Both the position numbers and the translations under genes were made by a program. The notes beneath the pieces are model-generated. The model was given only the letters and a program-made list of their open reading frames with translations, was not told where the DNA came from and did not search any database. Source: Porphyra umbilicalis (taxonomy: Eukaryota > Rhodophyta > Bangiophyceae > Bangiales > Bangiaceae). From it: a stretch of DNA of 64,000 nt. Location: NCBI GenBank assembly GCA_002049455.2, contig KV919048.1:1-64000 (forward strand), read 5' to 3'. Positions 44,181 through 55,499 of the stretch are shown piece after piece. Position 1 is the stretch's first letter. Each line of letters starts with the position of its first letter.

Positions 44181-44294
44181 GCTAGCGAGGATGCACGCCC
44201 AAGCAGGACGCATCACGGGAGAATGACGACGAAAAACGACCAGAAAAAAAAAGGACGAGACCCCAAAAATGAAGCACACCCTACCGCGCCCGCG

Positions 44295-46841
44295 TCACCG
44301 GACCTTGCCACCCTCGGGCACGCCGTCAGACGACACCCGTACCCCCTCCCCGCCCCCTTGCCTCGGCATCACCCGCAGCGCGTGCGTCTTGTCAAACAGG
44401 ATGTCCCCCTGTTTGCCGACGCGCAGGCGCTTGGCCGCCGCCTGGAATGTTGCCCGGTCGAGTGGCACCGCCGGCAGCGCCACCGTCGCGCCGGCAGGCG
44501 CGACCGCGTCACCCACCGCCGGCGCCACCCCCCCCCCGCCGGCCGCGTCCGCAAAAGCGAGCACGCGCGTCACCTTTTTCTTGTCCGCCGCAAGGATCAT
44601 GGCGCGCGACTGGACGCCCGCGAGCGTCGCGGGCGCCATGTTGCACGCAACGACCACGCGGCGGTCGCGGAGCTCCTCGACGGTGTAGGCGTCGCGGAGG
44701 CCCGCCACCAGCGGCCGCGTCGTCGGCGTACCGTCCGCGTCCGCCTCACCAACGTCGACCGTCGCCACGTACAGGCGGTCCGACTCGGGGTGGGGCGCCA
44801 CCGACGCGACGCGGCCGACGCGGAGGTCCATGACAAACGCGTCGCTGGCGGCGGTGGCGGCGGTGGCGGCGGCGGCGGCCGCGTCGCCGGCCGCCGCCGC
44901 GGGCGCGCCCGCAAAGCGGCCACGGAACGCCTCCGCGTCGGCCGCCGAGATGAGAGAGAAGAGGGGTGTCGGCTTGGCCGCCGTCGCGTGACCCGCCGGC
45001 AGCAGCGGCGGGGAAAAGGTCGTCGGCAGCGCCACCGCCGCGTCGGTCCGGTCGACGCCGAGCCGCGCGAGCGCGGCGGCCGACCAGGCCTGCCCGAGAA
45101 ACGGTTCGAGGAGCGACGCGAGGAGGACAACGACGCTGGCAGAGTAAGCGAGCGCCGACCCCGCCGCCGCCGCGTCCGTCTTGACCGTGTGCCATGGTTT
45201 GGCGGCTTGGAGGAATTGGTTGCCGAGGCGGGAGACAGCCATGGCGCACTTGAGGGCGGCCTTGATGGACAAGCCGTCAAAGGCTTCGAGGTAGGCCGTC
45301 AGCTCCGCGTTGATGGCGGCGGTCGACTCGACGACCGCCGCGTCCGTCGTGTCGAGCGCCGGCACGACCGCGTCAAAAGTGGAGGCCAAGAACGTGGCCG
45401 TCCGGTGCATAAAGTTGCCTAAGTTGTTGAGCAGCTCATCATTGTTCTTGGCCCGCAAGTCAGACCAGGTGAACGTCGCGTCGGCCGTCTCGGGCCGGTT
45501 GACGAGGAGGTAGTAGCGCCACACGGCTCGATCAATGCCCGTTTCGCGAGCGCCGGTGCCAAAGACGCCGACGCCGCGGGACTTGGAGAACTTGCCAGCC
45601 TCGTACTGCAGGTACTCGGTCGTCGACAGGTGCCGTACCATTGTCCACGGGCGGCGGCTGCCCAGCTGGGCCGCGGGGAACACCACCGTGTGGAAGGGCA
45701 CGTTGTCCTTGCCCATAAACTGGATCAGTTCCACCTTGGGCCTGGCGCCCGTCGGGAGTGCGGCGCCCTCCCCGCGAGCACCCGCGGCCGCCTTGGACGC
45801 GGCCGCCCCCGCTTCGTCTGCCGCCGACGACGACGCGACCGTGGGCGTCACCCCCTCCGACGCGGGCGTCGGTGGCAGCGGCGGCCGGTCGCTCGCCTCC
45901 CACCACTCCCGCCAGTGGTCCGGCGCGTACTCGGCGGTGATGCTCAGGTAACCGATAGGCGCGTCAAACCACACGTAAAACACCTTGTCGGTGAAGCCGT
46001 CGAGGGGCACGGGCACCCCCCAGTCGAGGTCCCGCGTAATGCACCGCGGCTGCAGGCCGTCGCGGAGCCACGTTTTGGTCATGGACACGGCGTTGGCCGA
46101 CCAAAAGCCGCCCCCCGCCTGGGTGTCCTTGGACCACCGGTCGACCGCGTCGGCCAACGCGGGCAGGTCGAGAAAGAGGTGGCGGCTGGCCCGCGTCTCG
46201 GGCGTCTGCCCACACGTCGCGCAGCATGGGCGCAGCAGCTCCGCCGGGTTGAGCAACGCGGAGCAGGCATCACACTGGTCCCCGCGGGCGTCCTCGTAGC
46301 CACACATGGGGCACGTGCCGACAACATACCGGTCCGCGAGCGGCCGCTGACACGTCGCCGCGCAGTAGAGCTGGTGCACGTCGTCGGGGAAGACCAGCCC
46401 CGCCTCGTGGAGCGCCCAAAACATCTCGTGCACGATGGCCGTCTGTGAGGGGGTGGACGTGCGGCCAAAGTGGTCGAAGCGGATGTCAAACCAGTCGTAG
46501 ACGCCCGCGTGGAGGGCGGTGAAGCGGTCGCAGATGGTGCGGGGAGTGACTCCCTCCTGTTGCGCCTTGTTTTCCGTCGCTGTCCCGTACTCATCCGTGC
46601 CGCACACGTAGATGACGTTGACGCCCCGCTGGCGCAGGTACCGCGCGTAGACGTCGGCGGAGAGGACGGCGCCGACGAGGTTGCCCAGGTGCGGCACGTT
46701 GTTGCAGTAGGGTAGCGCAGACGTCACCAGGACGTTACGCTGCCCGGCAATGGGGCGGCGGGGGGTGGGGCGAGCAGCCGCAGCGTCAGCCGCGCCGCCG
46801 TTGACGCTCAGGCCCGCCAGCTGATCGCTGGCGGCCTCCAT
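44295..46841 (-). CDS. Methionyl-tRNA synthetase with C-terminal tRNA-binding domain (cytosolic type)
   Basis: Charges tRNA-Met with methionine for translation start and elongation. The 848-residue product has the class I HIGH-type motif as PHLGN (50-54), the GTDEYGTATE active-site block (81-90), zinc knuckles (CAATC 160-164, CPMC 177-180, CDAC 190-193, CCATC 206-210), the DWGVPVPL and FYVWFDAPIGYLS blocks, and the KMSKS-type motif KFSKS (417-421). An anticodon-binding helical domain follows. After an Ala-rich linker, an EMAP-II/Arc1p-type OB fold begins near residue 680 (DLRVGRVASVAPHPESDRLY, LVAGLRDAYTVEELRDRRVV, NMAPATLAGVQSRAMILA). This is the architecture of plant cytosolic MetRS. The ATG at 46841 is used because an open frame slightly upstream lacks an ATG. 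No targeting peptide is visible. One exon. Confidence 0.95.
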   Translation of the reverse strand: MEAASDQLAGLSVNGGAADAAAARPTPRRPIAGQRNVLVTSALPYCNNVPHLGNLVGAVLSADVYARYLRQRGVNVIYVCGTDEYGTATENKAQQEGVTPRTICDRFTALHAGVYDWFDIRFDHFGRTSTPSQTAIVHEMFWALHEAGLVFPDDVHQLYCAATCQRPLADRYVVGTCPMCGYEDARGDQCDACSALLNPAELLRPCCATCGQTPETRASRHLFLDLPALADAVDRWSKDTQAGGGFWSANAVSMTKTWLRDGLQPRCITRDLDWGVPVPLDGFTDKVFYVWFDAPIGYLSITAEYAPDHWREWWEASDRPPLPPTPASEGVTPTVASSSAADEAGAAASKAAAGARGEGAALPTGARPKVELIQFMGKDNVPFHTVVFPAAQLGSRRPWTMVRHLSTTEYLQYEAGKFSKSRGVGVFGTGARETGIDRAVWRYYLLVNRPETADATFTWSDLRAKNNDELLNNLGNFMHRTATFLASTFDAVVPALDTTDAAVVESTAAINAELTAYLEAFDGLSIKAALKCAMAVSRLGNQFLQAAKPWHTVKTDAAAAGSALAYSASVVVLLASLLEPFLGQAWSAAALARLGVDRTDAAVALPTTFSPPLLPAGHATAAKPTPLFSLISAADAEAFRGRFAGAPAAAAGDAAAAAATAATAASDAFVMDLRVGRVASVAPHPESDRLYVATVDVGEADADGTPTTRPLVAGLRDAYTVEELRDRRVVVACNMAPATLAGVQSRAMILAADKKKVTRVLAFADAAGGGGVAPAVGDAVAPAGATVALPAVPLDRATFQAAAKRLRVGKQGDILFDKTHALRVMPRQGGGEGVRVSSDGVPEGGKVR

Positions 46842-47253
46842 GGTTGGCAAACCCCAGGGCTAGCGGCAGCCGACACGAGTTGGAGACGCGGGATGCAGGG
46901 GCGGCGCGGTAGTAGCAAGACGCCGTTGAAACCGGCAGGTCAATGGCAGTGGTAATCGTCAGCGAGGCAAACAGTGGCACGCGCGGAGGCAGTCTGGGGA
47001 GTTCGGGTCGACGTCGTGACGTCGCTGGACGTCGACGTCCTCGACTAGCCCACGGAAAAACTGTCGGGTGGCAATAACATCATCAGAAGTACATACAATT
47101 GATCCGACTTGTCTACCGAAAACCTTTTTATGCCACCGCAGGGAGAGACGACGCACATGTGCCGTAGGACAATTTACCAGAGTGGCCCTGGGCCGACCAG
47201 GCGCCCGCACAGTCTCTGTGACCTCCGTCAAACAACCCATCTTCCCCCGTCTC

Positions 47254-48760
47254 TCAAAGCCCCTCAAACTGTAGCTCCGCCACCGTCTTGTCCCAACTCG
47301 CGGAGAAGATGCTCCCCCCCCCCCCCACGCGACGCCCCGCACAAAGTCTGCGTGGTGGAAGGAGCGCCCGCCCAGACTCCCGTCGCCGAGCTGCAACACG
47401 GTCACCGCCGGACAGTCTGAGCCGCACGCAACCACCCCCCCGCCGACCGCCGCCGTCGGCGCAATCGCCCGCACCGGCCGCCAAAACGCGTCGGTCACCC
47501 ACACCGCCCCGCGGCTCGCCGCCCGCACGTCCCACAGCGCCACGTCGCACCGGTCGGTGGCGACGAGGACGCCCGTGCCGTCGGGCGCGTAGGCCGCCGC
47601 CGTAACCGCGTCGCCGGTGAGGGGCAAGACCATGGCGGGCAGCCGCGAAGCAGACGCGGGGGTGGCCGGCCCCCCGCCGCGCCCGCCATCGCCATCGCCG
47701 CCGCCAGCGCCGCCGGCGCCGAGGCCGCCGCCACCGCCAGTGCCGCCGCCGCCGACACCCCCAACGCCGCTGTCGCCGCCGCCGCCGGCAGCGTCGGAAG
47801 CGCCAAACCGGTCGTCCCACACCGCCGCCCGCCCGTCTTGGGAGGCGGTCAAGAGGCCCCCGCCGCGCGACGCGACCAGCGACGACGGTGGCGGGAAGTC
47901 CACCGCCGTCACCGCGCACGAGTGGCCAATGATACGCGACGGGGCAGCGGCGGGGGAGGCCACATCCCAGACGAGCGCCACCCCGTCTGAGCCGCCAGAC
48001 GCGACGCGCTGGACAGTGCCAGCGTCGCCACCGGCGGCCGAGGCAGGGGAGGAGGCGCCACCTGATGCGGACGCTGGGCTGGCGTCGCCGCCGGGCGACG
48101 TCAGGGGGGAGGAGGAGAGGGCAGCGACGCAGATGGAGGAGCCCCCGTCGTGGCCGCCTGGGAGGGGGAGGATGCCACCTGAGTGGACCACGCGCACGAC
48201 GCCGTCATCGCCGCCGGCGATAAACTGGCCTTCGGCTAGGGTGGCCAAGGAAGAAAGGCCAACCTCTACCTGTGAGGGAGACATGGACCAAGCAGAGGAG
48301 CAGTAAAGCAACCAGACATCGATAAGGGAAACCAGAAGGCGCGTGATACAGACATCAGCCCGGGAAGGACACCACACATGAAACGGAGGGTCAGATGCGC
48401 ACTCCTGAGTGCATCGACAAACAGAGCGTGACTCTTCCTGCATGCATCTTGAACGCAGCCCCCCTCCGTCTCTGATGTACTTGATTTCTTGCACAACCAC
48501 TTGCTTTTCGCAGGACACACCCGCACCACCGTCCTCCGCCGACCTCGCACACCACCAGCGCCAGTGGAACGTACCTCTAATTGCGCTTCGGTCTGCCCGC
48601 CACGGATCAGCCCAATGACCCGCCCATCCCACACCGCCCCCGTCAGCGAGGAAGTGGCTGCCACGGCATTCCCGTCGCCCGCGTAGATGACAGCGTCGAC
48701 ATGCCGGTCCAGCCGCCACACCGTGCCGACGGTGGCGGCAGGTGCGGCGGCGTACGTCAT
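47254..48760 (-). CDS. WDR77/MEP50-like WD40 protein (two exons, one frame change)
   Basis: MEP50 is the WD40 partner of the arginine methyltransferase PRMT5 in the methylosome. Exon 1 (48760-48575) encodes VWRLDRHVDAVIYAGDGNAVAATSSLTGAVWDG, split over the first blade. The intron is 48574-48270 (305 bp; donor GTACGT, acceptor CAG) and the join is in phase. Exon 2 encodes LSSLATLAEGQFIAGGDDG, ASGGSDGVALVWD, LLTASQDGRAAVWDDRF, GVLVATDRCDVALWD and finally HHADFVRGVAW. Block order and the FVRxxxW motif before the last blade match MEP50 well. The frame changes at a run of 13 C (47314-47326). Beyond it the last blade reads IFSASWDKTVAELQFEGL and stops at 47254. A homopolymer error is the likeliest cause. 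Other WD40 proteins are possible but fit less well. Confidence 0.7.
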
Positions 48761-49248
48761 TGCAGCGAGTGCAGAGGGGGCGGGTGGCGGGCACACGCAA
48801 ATGCGACACGTGGACGCACAGACGTTACAGACCAAAGGAGTAGGAGGGAGGGGATATGCCTAGCCCAGAGAGAGAAGGCAGCATAGGCGAGAATGGCGTC
48901 GAGACCAACACAGTAAAGGATCACGCCGTCGGCGACCCGCGAGCCGCACACCCGCTGGTGCTTCGCGTAGCCAATGCATGACAGAGAAGTGGGTACAGTA
49001 TCAATTACATTTGCAAATCCCTCTCGGCTGTTGGCTATGTCCTCCGTGCCGAGGGCCCAAGGGCGGTGCGTCAGCGCGGTCTGCGCTGCAAAACAGCTTT
49101 CCATGCAGTTGGGCTGCCATGCCGCTCTGAGACAAGACCGGCCAAAGCAGGGCCAACACGTCGATGGCCGCATGTTGTCCCCTGTCAGCGGCAGGCGTAC
49201 AAAAAAAAGGAAGAGACAAGAGGAAACAACCACACCAGACGCCCCCAC

Positions 49249-52142
49249 TCAATCCCTCCCCGCTGCGACCGGGTCCCTCGCTGGCCGGCCGGCGCCAGTC
49301 TTGAAGCCCTCGGAAAGGGACTTCCCCTCGGCCGCCTCCGCCTTGCCACTAGCAGCGGCCACGGCGGCGGCGGCCACAGCAGCGGCCGCCTCCAAGCTGC
49401 CGCCAGATGGCGGCACCGCCACCGCCACCCGCGGCGCATCTGCCGGCGTGCCAGATGGTGGCGCAGCGGCGACCACAACTGTCGGCGTGCCAGATGGTGG
49501 CGCAGCGGCGACCACAACTGCCGCCGCAGGTGCGTCCGCAGCCGGCTGCAATGGCCGCCCCGGCACGCCCTTGACTGGCGCCGCGGACGCGGCGGGTGTT
49601 GCGTCGCGCCGTGTCGACCCCGTCGCCATCCGGGTAGACGCCGGCAGGCCCGCCGGCACGGGGGCGCCGCGGGGCGGCCCCGACCCCGACGACACCCCGG
49701 CGGCGCCGCCCGTCGCGGGCACCCGCACGGGCGCCACTGGCGGCGCCTTGCGCAGCGTGCCCGTCGCGGCCAGCCGCACTTCCTCCCCCGTCAGGGTCTC
49801 GTGCTCCAATAGCGACCCCGCGAGCGCGTGGAGCTCTGCAACCTTTTCCCCCAGCAGCGCCTCGGCGCGTGCGTACGACGCGTCGAGGAGCGCCTTGGTT
49901 TCGGCATTGATCACCGCCCGCGTGGCAGACGACTCCTCGGCCTTGTCATACGCCGCCTTGCCGAGCTTGTCACTCATCCCGTAGCGGGTAACCATCGCCT
50001 CGGCCAGCCGGGTGGCCTGCTCAAAGTCCGACGACGCACCGGACGTGACGTGGTCTTCCCCAAAGACCAGCGCCTCGGCCGCGCGACCGGCCATCATCAC
50101 ATCCAAGCGGGCGAGCATCTGCCGCCGGGAGAGAGACGTAGTGTCCCGCTCCGGCAGCTGCATGACCATGCCGAGGGCGCGTCCGCGGGGGACGACCGTC
50201 GCCTTATGGACCGGGTCCGCGCCAGGGGTGTACGTGGCTACGAGCGCGTGGCCGCCCTCGTGGTAAGCCGTCAGCCGCCGGTTTTCGGGGCTGATCTCTG
50301 CGCTCCGCCGCTCCGCGCCCATGAGGATCTTGTCCTTGGCAAACTCAAAGTGCCGGTGCGCGACCTCCTTGCACCCGTTCAGGGCCGCTTGCAACGCGGC
50401 AATGTTGGCCAAGTTGGCCAACTCCGCGCCCGTAAAGCCGGGCGTGCCCCGCGCGAGGACATCCAGCTTGACGTCTGGCCCGAGGGGCATGTGGGAGGTA
50501 TGAAGCTGGAGGATCTCCCCACGGCCACGCACGTCAGGCGGCTGCACGACAACGTTGCGGTCAAAGCGACCGGGCCGCACGAGCGCCTTGTCGAGAGATT
50601 CGGGGAAGTTGGTCGCCCCAATAACAATGATACCGTCCGTCGGAGTAAAGCCGTCGAGCTCCACCAGGAGCTGATTCAGCGTCATCTTCATGTACTGCTG
50701 GTCCTTGGGGTTCCGCTTCCCGCCAATCGCGTCAATCTCGTCAATGAAGACGATGCACGGGGAGGAGCGTTTAGCGGCGGCAAAGAGCTCGCGCACACGA
50801 CGCGCGCCGACGCCCACAAACATCTCCTCAAACTCCGAGCCGGACGCGTAGAAGAAGGGCACCCCCGCTTCGCCAGCAATCGCACGTGCCAGGAGCGTCT
50901 TACCCGTTCCAGGCGGGCCAGTCAGCAGTACGCCCTTAGGCAACCGCCCGCCCAGTCGAGTAAAGGTCTTCGGCGACCGCAGGTACTCAACCATCTCCTC
51001 CAGCTCTGCCTTGGCCTCGTCGCAGCCCTTCACATCCGAAAAGCGCTTGGACGCGGCACCATCTTTGGTCGACTCGGGCTGCACGTTGGTGTTGACGCCG
51101 ACACCCCGCCCGACGCCGCGGTCCTCCATAAAAGCGCCCACGCCGGCGAGGAGCAAAAAAGTCGTACCGAGCGACCGAAACGTGCGCCACGCTTGGGTGG
51201 CCATGGACGGCTCTGCCAGTCGCACATTGACGGGCTCCCCCGCCGCTGACGCCGCCGCCACGGCTGGATTGACGGTCGCCGCGCCGCCTGCGCCGCCCGC
51301 GCCGCCCACACCGCCCGCGCCGCCCACACCGCCCACGCCGCCCGCACCCATGATATTGGTGCTCCACGAGGACATGGAGGGCGCCGCCGCCGAGGCCATC
51401 CCAAACCCACCGACGCGCCCACTAGCAAACCCGCTGGTCTCGGGCGCGACCCCGCCGAAGGACGACGCTGCTGCTCTCTCTGCCTCGTAGCCGGCCGACG
51501 TCGTGCTGACGGCCGGCGCCTCCACCGCCACCGCCGACGCCGGCATCTCACCTGCCGCGCGCTGCAGCACCTGGGGAAGGCGGGTGCGGTCAAAGCGGCC
51601 AGTGGCCACCAGGGCCTTGATGTACTCTTTGGCGACGGGCTCACCAACCGCGTGACGACCGCGGTCTACGCGGCGGAGGACCGCTTCGGGGGAGACTGCG
51701 TTCAGCTCCCGCAAGTAGGCTGCCTGCGCCACTGCATCAGAGGAACGCGCATCCGCTTCACGCTCCAGCCGCGCCAGCCGCCTTGATGCCGTTGAAGCCA
51801 CTGTCGACGAGGTGTACGGCCGCCCTGTCTGACGGACCGTACTCCGAACCAGCAGGCCCAGACTGCAGATGACAGAAGAGCCGAGGGCCAACCGACCACG
51901 AGACAAACAATGAAAAGAGAACGAGCAGGGAAAGGCCATGTCAGTAAAACCTCTGCTCTGCCCCGGGCTCACGAAGCTGGACACGCTGTCTACAGTACAG
52001 ATGAGTGATATGGGGGAGCTTGCGTCTGACGAAGCTCACAGCAAGGAGCCTCCGAAACGTCAATAAGAAGAGGCCAGACCACTTACGGGTGATGTTGCCG
52101 CAAGCGCGCACAAGCGAGGAGCTCCGCACGAGCTGCGGCCAT
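49249..52142 (-). CDS. Mitochondrial i-AAA protease, YME1/FtsH type (two exons)
   Basis: ATP-dependent zinc protease of the inner mitochondrial membrane. Exon 1 (52142-52087) encodes an Arg/Ala-rich presequence ([19 protein letters not shown]). The intron is 52086-51863 (224 bp; donor GTAAGT, acceptor CAG), joining in phase to exon 2 (51862-49249), about 889 residues in all. Visible parts are one membrane segment ([19 protein letters not shown]), Walker A GPPGTGKT, Walker [14 protein letters not shown], the YME1-type stretch [20 protein letters not shown], the arginine finger region RPGRFDR and the zinc motif HEGGH. A Gly-rich linker (GGVGGAGG-like repeats, 51285-51350) precedes the membrane segment. 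The C-terminus carries a 13-residue repeat ([13 protein letters not shown] type, 49444-49521) not usual for the family. The ATG at 52142 is preferred over the open-frame limit at 51984 because of the presequence. Confidence 0.92.
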
Positions 52143-52360
52143 GGTGACCAGGCCGGGCGCGCTAAGGCAAGCCACCAACAAAAAGAGAAACGATCAAGGG
52201 TCCGCTTCGCCACGCCCGAGGTGTCAGGAAAGCATAAAAGATGAGCACACCGCAGTCCAGAGACTGGAAGGAGCACCGTCCCCCTCTGCCCGTACCTACC
52301 TTGGGTGTGGTGACCCGAGGTATGGCAAACGTCGCGGCAGTGTGCTGCTGACGAAGGATA

Positions 52361-55081
52361 CAGTGCAACCCCTCACTTGACCTGGGGTAGGACATGAGAG
52401 TGGCCCTCCGCGTCCGATCCATCATCTTTCAATGACACGCCTTGAGGTGCGTTTCCACGGACAGGCTGTGTCGAACGAGCCTCAATTTTACCAACTAAGT
52501 TCTCGCAAGTTCCGACCAATTGACGACCGAGCGAATCAATTTCGCTCGGCTTGGTTGCTCATGGCTTGTCTCTGTCGGACGCGGCACAGATCCGTCTTGG
52601 TCGTGGTCACCTGTCGAGCCGACTGCCGCTTTGACTTGGCGAACTCAGAGCCACAAGCAGCGACAACCCACTGAACGTGCAATGAGAGAAGCCGCGCGGG
52701 TGCGGACCAGTTGTGGGGGATGGGGGACAACCAATGCGTGTGCTCGGGCCACGCGTGGTCCAGTGCGTGATGTTGCGCACCGCGTCACCTGTCTAAATCA
52801 TGCTGTGCGCCGGAAAACTCCTCCCCCAGCTTGCGTCGGTATGCAAGCTGGCTGCCGCTCAGGCGAGGTCGGCTCAGGCTCCGGTTGGCATCAGATAAGC
52901 GAGATAGAGAAGATAATTTTATCACCACGTCTCGGTCTCCTCACCCACTGCAGCAAAGATAGAATCTGGGCTGGTCTCCTCATCCAACCACTGCACAATA
53001 ACGTCGAGTGCATCTGGGTGAGTCCCCGACACAAAATGATTCGCACTGGGAGCTTCGCCCGCTGCACTGCCGTCCGGCTCGAGACTGCGCGCCTGGCCGA
53101 GCATCGTCACAATCTCCCGGGCATCGTCGACCCGCGGCGCCGCCGGTTCGGGCACGCCCGCCGCCACCGCCTCCAGGCGGGCCCGAATCTTGTCGTGCAC
53201 GTCCACCGGAGTGCAGCTGGCCCGTAGCCAGCAACGCATGATGGACGCGGGAGTCACTGCGTCAAACGCCGCCTTGACGAATTGCATTGCGTCGAGCACA
53301 TGCGGGCTCCGACCATCCGCCACGCCCAAGGCTCCCGGCTTCGCCCGTGTCTCGCGCGCCTTGCGTGCGGCACGCTCGTCCGACGTTTCGTCAAAGTGCT
53401 TGTCAAACGTCGTGAGCATGCCGAGCATCATCTCGCGTCTGTACGTGGTCTTCGTTGCGTTAATCACGCCTTGATCACAGGGTTGAAAACGCGCCGTCGT
53501 GTTCGGCGGCAACCAATCAATGTCGAAGCGGGCATTTTTTGCCGACGCATCGTGACCCGACGCATTGTCCATCACCAGGAAGCCCCGCTTGTTCGTGAAC
53601 GTAGCCCATTCGTCGCTTAGGTCGGTCAACCACTTGGCGTAGACCGTGGAGTCCATCCACCCTTTTCGTTGGGAATAATACCGTACCGGTAGGTCGGAGT
53701 TCCCGCGGAAGCAGACCGGCTGAGCCGCCTTGCCAATGACAGCAATTGACTTGAAGGTTCCTGTCGCATTGACCGTGATGATGAGCGTGATTCGCGCCTT
53801 GGCCCGTTGTAGCTCCGTCCCGCGCGCCTCCTTGGCGTCACACTCGAGAACGTAGGAGTTGGATGGAGCGAGTTGATAAAACAATGCAGCCTCGTCCATG
53901 TTCAGTATACTCTCAGGATCCATACCAACCATCTTCTCCCGCAATACAGCCATCCTCTTCTCTCCCTCCACCAAGTCAATCCCTCCCCCCGACCCATGCA
54001 AATGCACACTCCGTATCGCGTGGCGCTTAACCCATCGGTCCACAAACCCGTTGGAAGCCGCAAAGTGCTTCCCCGGGTAGTGTCGACGAGCGAGCTCGCT
54101 CGCCTTGACTTGCAGAGCATGTCGAGAGATAGGCATCTTTTTGCGGCCCATCGATCGAATACGCATAAACCACTCAAAAAGCAGTTGGTCAACGAGCGGA
54201 AAGCGGCACACTTGGATGCAGCGGGCTCCCAGAGGCACACCGCGGGCGGCGGCCGCCCAGGAGTTGACACGCCCCTGCCACACGCCGTATATCGCCCGCT
54301 TGGTGACACCGTAGCGTGCAGCCAGCGCCTCCCGCGGCACCTTGTCAGCGCACTGCGTGATGATCAACAGCTTCTCCCCCAACAAGAGGGAGCCACGGAT
54401 CTTGCGCTCCTTGCTGGATGGAAGTGTACTCGTTGATGGCGCTGCCACAACCGGCGCAGCCGGAGTCGCGGTCACCGCGAGAGGGGGGGGGGTGGTTGCT
54501 CCCGTGGCCGCGGCGTCTCGCACCGTGTTATGCACGACGCCCAGAGCGGTCGCTGCGGCAGAGTTCAGAGCCTCGATGGCTTCTGAGCTCGCGCCTACGA
54601 CAGCGGAGGCATTGGGAGCCAAAGCCGCCGCCGTGAGCAGAGACGCAATGAAAGAGAGAGGCTGGGATTGGGGGGTGGGGGCGGGAGAAGCACCCTCCAT
54701 CTTACAATGGAGGGGCAAAGGAGATGTCTGGGGATGGCGGAGGAAAAGAACTGTCGGTGCGGGGAAAGACGGTCGACGGCGACCGCTGTTGGCCGCTTGG
54801 TGAGGTGACTGTGGAGGTGGCCAGCTGCGCATGTTGACGTGAGAGGAAAAGTCGGTTGTGCGTGGGGCAGTACCCCAGAAATGAGAGTCAAAAATACAAT
54901 ATGTCCTGCTTTCAAGTACATATGGCCCCCATAAAAGCTGATTCTATGATGCAAACGCACATGCATGGAAGGCGACAAATAAATCCAAAATAGTTTATCT
55001 ATGGGGGCTACTGAGGTGGACCCTCCCCTCAGTTGTGCCGATCGGAACAACTGCGGGACGGTCAAGTGAGGGGTTGCACTG
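52361..55081 (-). mobile_element. Tigger/pogo-like DNA transposon, complete with perfect ends
   Basis: The ends are a perfect 22-bp inverted repeat beginning CAGTGCAACCCCTCACTT (52361-52382 and 55060-55081), flanked by TA on both sides (52359-52360 and 55082-55083). The 2721-bp element holds one uninterrupted transposase frame. It looks whole, and the identical ends point to a recent insertion. It sits 219 bp upstream of the YME1-type start codon, so it may have displaced part of that promoter. Confidence 0.95.
52922..54700 (-). CDS. Tigger/pogo-like transposase (CENP-B/DDE family), intact
   Basis: The N-terminal part is Ala/Ser/Pro-rich. A CENP-B-like helix-turn-helix follows (LLLGEKLLIITQCADKV, REALAARYGVTKRAIYGVWQ), then a second DNA-binding part (HFAASNGFVDRWVKRHAIR). 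The catalytic core keeps Asp in ESILNMDEAALFYQLAP, Asp in GFLVMDNASGHD and Asp in RFQPCDQGVINATK, the DDD form usual for this group. About 592 residues from the ATG at 54700; an in-frame ATG at 54832 would add 44 more. There is no stop or frame change. It differs clearly from the transposase at 10137-11699. Confidence 0.93.
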   Translation of the reverse strand: MEGASPAPTPQSQPLSFIASLLTAAALAPNASAVVGASSEAIEALNSAAATALGVVHNTVRDAAATGATTPPPLAVTATPAAPVVAAPSTSTLPSSKERKIRGSLLLGEKLLIITQCADKVPREALAARYGVTKRAIYGVWQGRVNSWAAAARGVPLGARCIQVCRFPLVDQLLFEWFMRIRSMGRKKMPISRHALQVKASELARRHYPGKHFAASNGFVDRWVKRHAIRSVHLHGSGGGIDLVEGEKRMAVLREKMVGMDPESILNMDEAALFYQLAPSNSYVLECDAKEARGTELQRAKARITLIITVNATGTFKSIAVIGKAAQPVCFRGNSDLPVRYYSQRKGWMDSTVYAKWLTDLSDEWATFTNKRGFLVMDNASGHDASAKNARFDIDWLPPNTTARFQPCDQGVINATKTTYRREMMLGMLTTFDKHFDETSDERAARKARETRAKPGALGVADGRSPHVLDAMQFVKAAFDAVTPASIMRCWLRASCTPVDVHDKIRARLEAVAAGVPEPAAPRVDDAREIVTMLGQARSLEPDGSAAGEAPSANHFVSGTHPDALDVIVQWLDEETSPDSIFAAVGEETETW

Positions 55082-55083
55082 TA

Positions 55084-55499
55084 CGGGACGACGCAGGTCG
55101 TCGTGCGGTGCTGCGCTGGCCGTCTTCCACTACCAAGTCCCTCCTACTGAGGCCGGCAGAGGTGTCAAGTTCCCGTTTAACTACTTGACAGTGCTTGTAT
55201 ACTTAACGTACGGTTGGATTTTTTCTCCTATCCAGGACGCTAATGCCGGGTCTATTCTGGCGCGTGGGGTTGCGGTGGTGCGTGCTCCGAGACACCTCGG
55301 GTGGCCACAACCCGCCTGTGCAGGTATGTGGGGTTACCGCAAGTCGATGGTGGCAGGCTCCTTGCCCTCTCCCCTCCCCAGAGGGCGCCCCGCCGCTTGG
55401 CTGCTTGACTGACTGGCTGCTCATCCCCCACCACCCCCGGGCCTCCTCTCCCAGCTCTGTTCGCAACACCGGCTGCACCGGCATCTCCGTCAGGAGACC
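55084..55499. other. Spacer between the Tigger element and the gag fossil
   Basis: This 416-bp stretch has no gene that I recognise. It may contain leader sequence of the Copia fossil, but I could not identify a long terminal repeat or primer-binding site in it. Confidence 0.35.

Noticed and set aside
49828-51249. Plus-strand open frame (473 codons) inside the YME1-type gene
   Set aside because: Antisense shadow of a strongly conserved AAA protease; no motif of its own.
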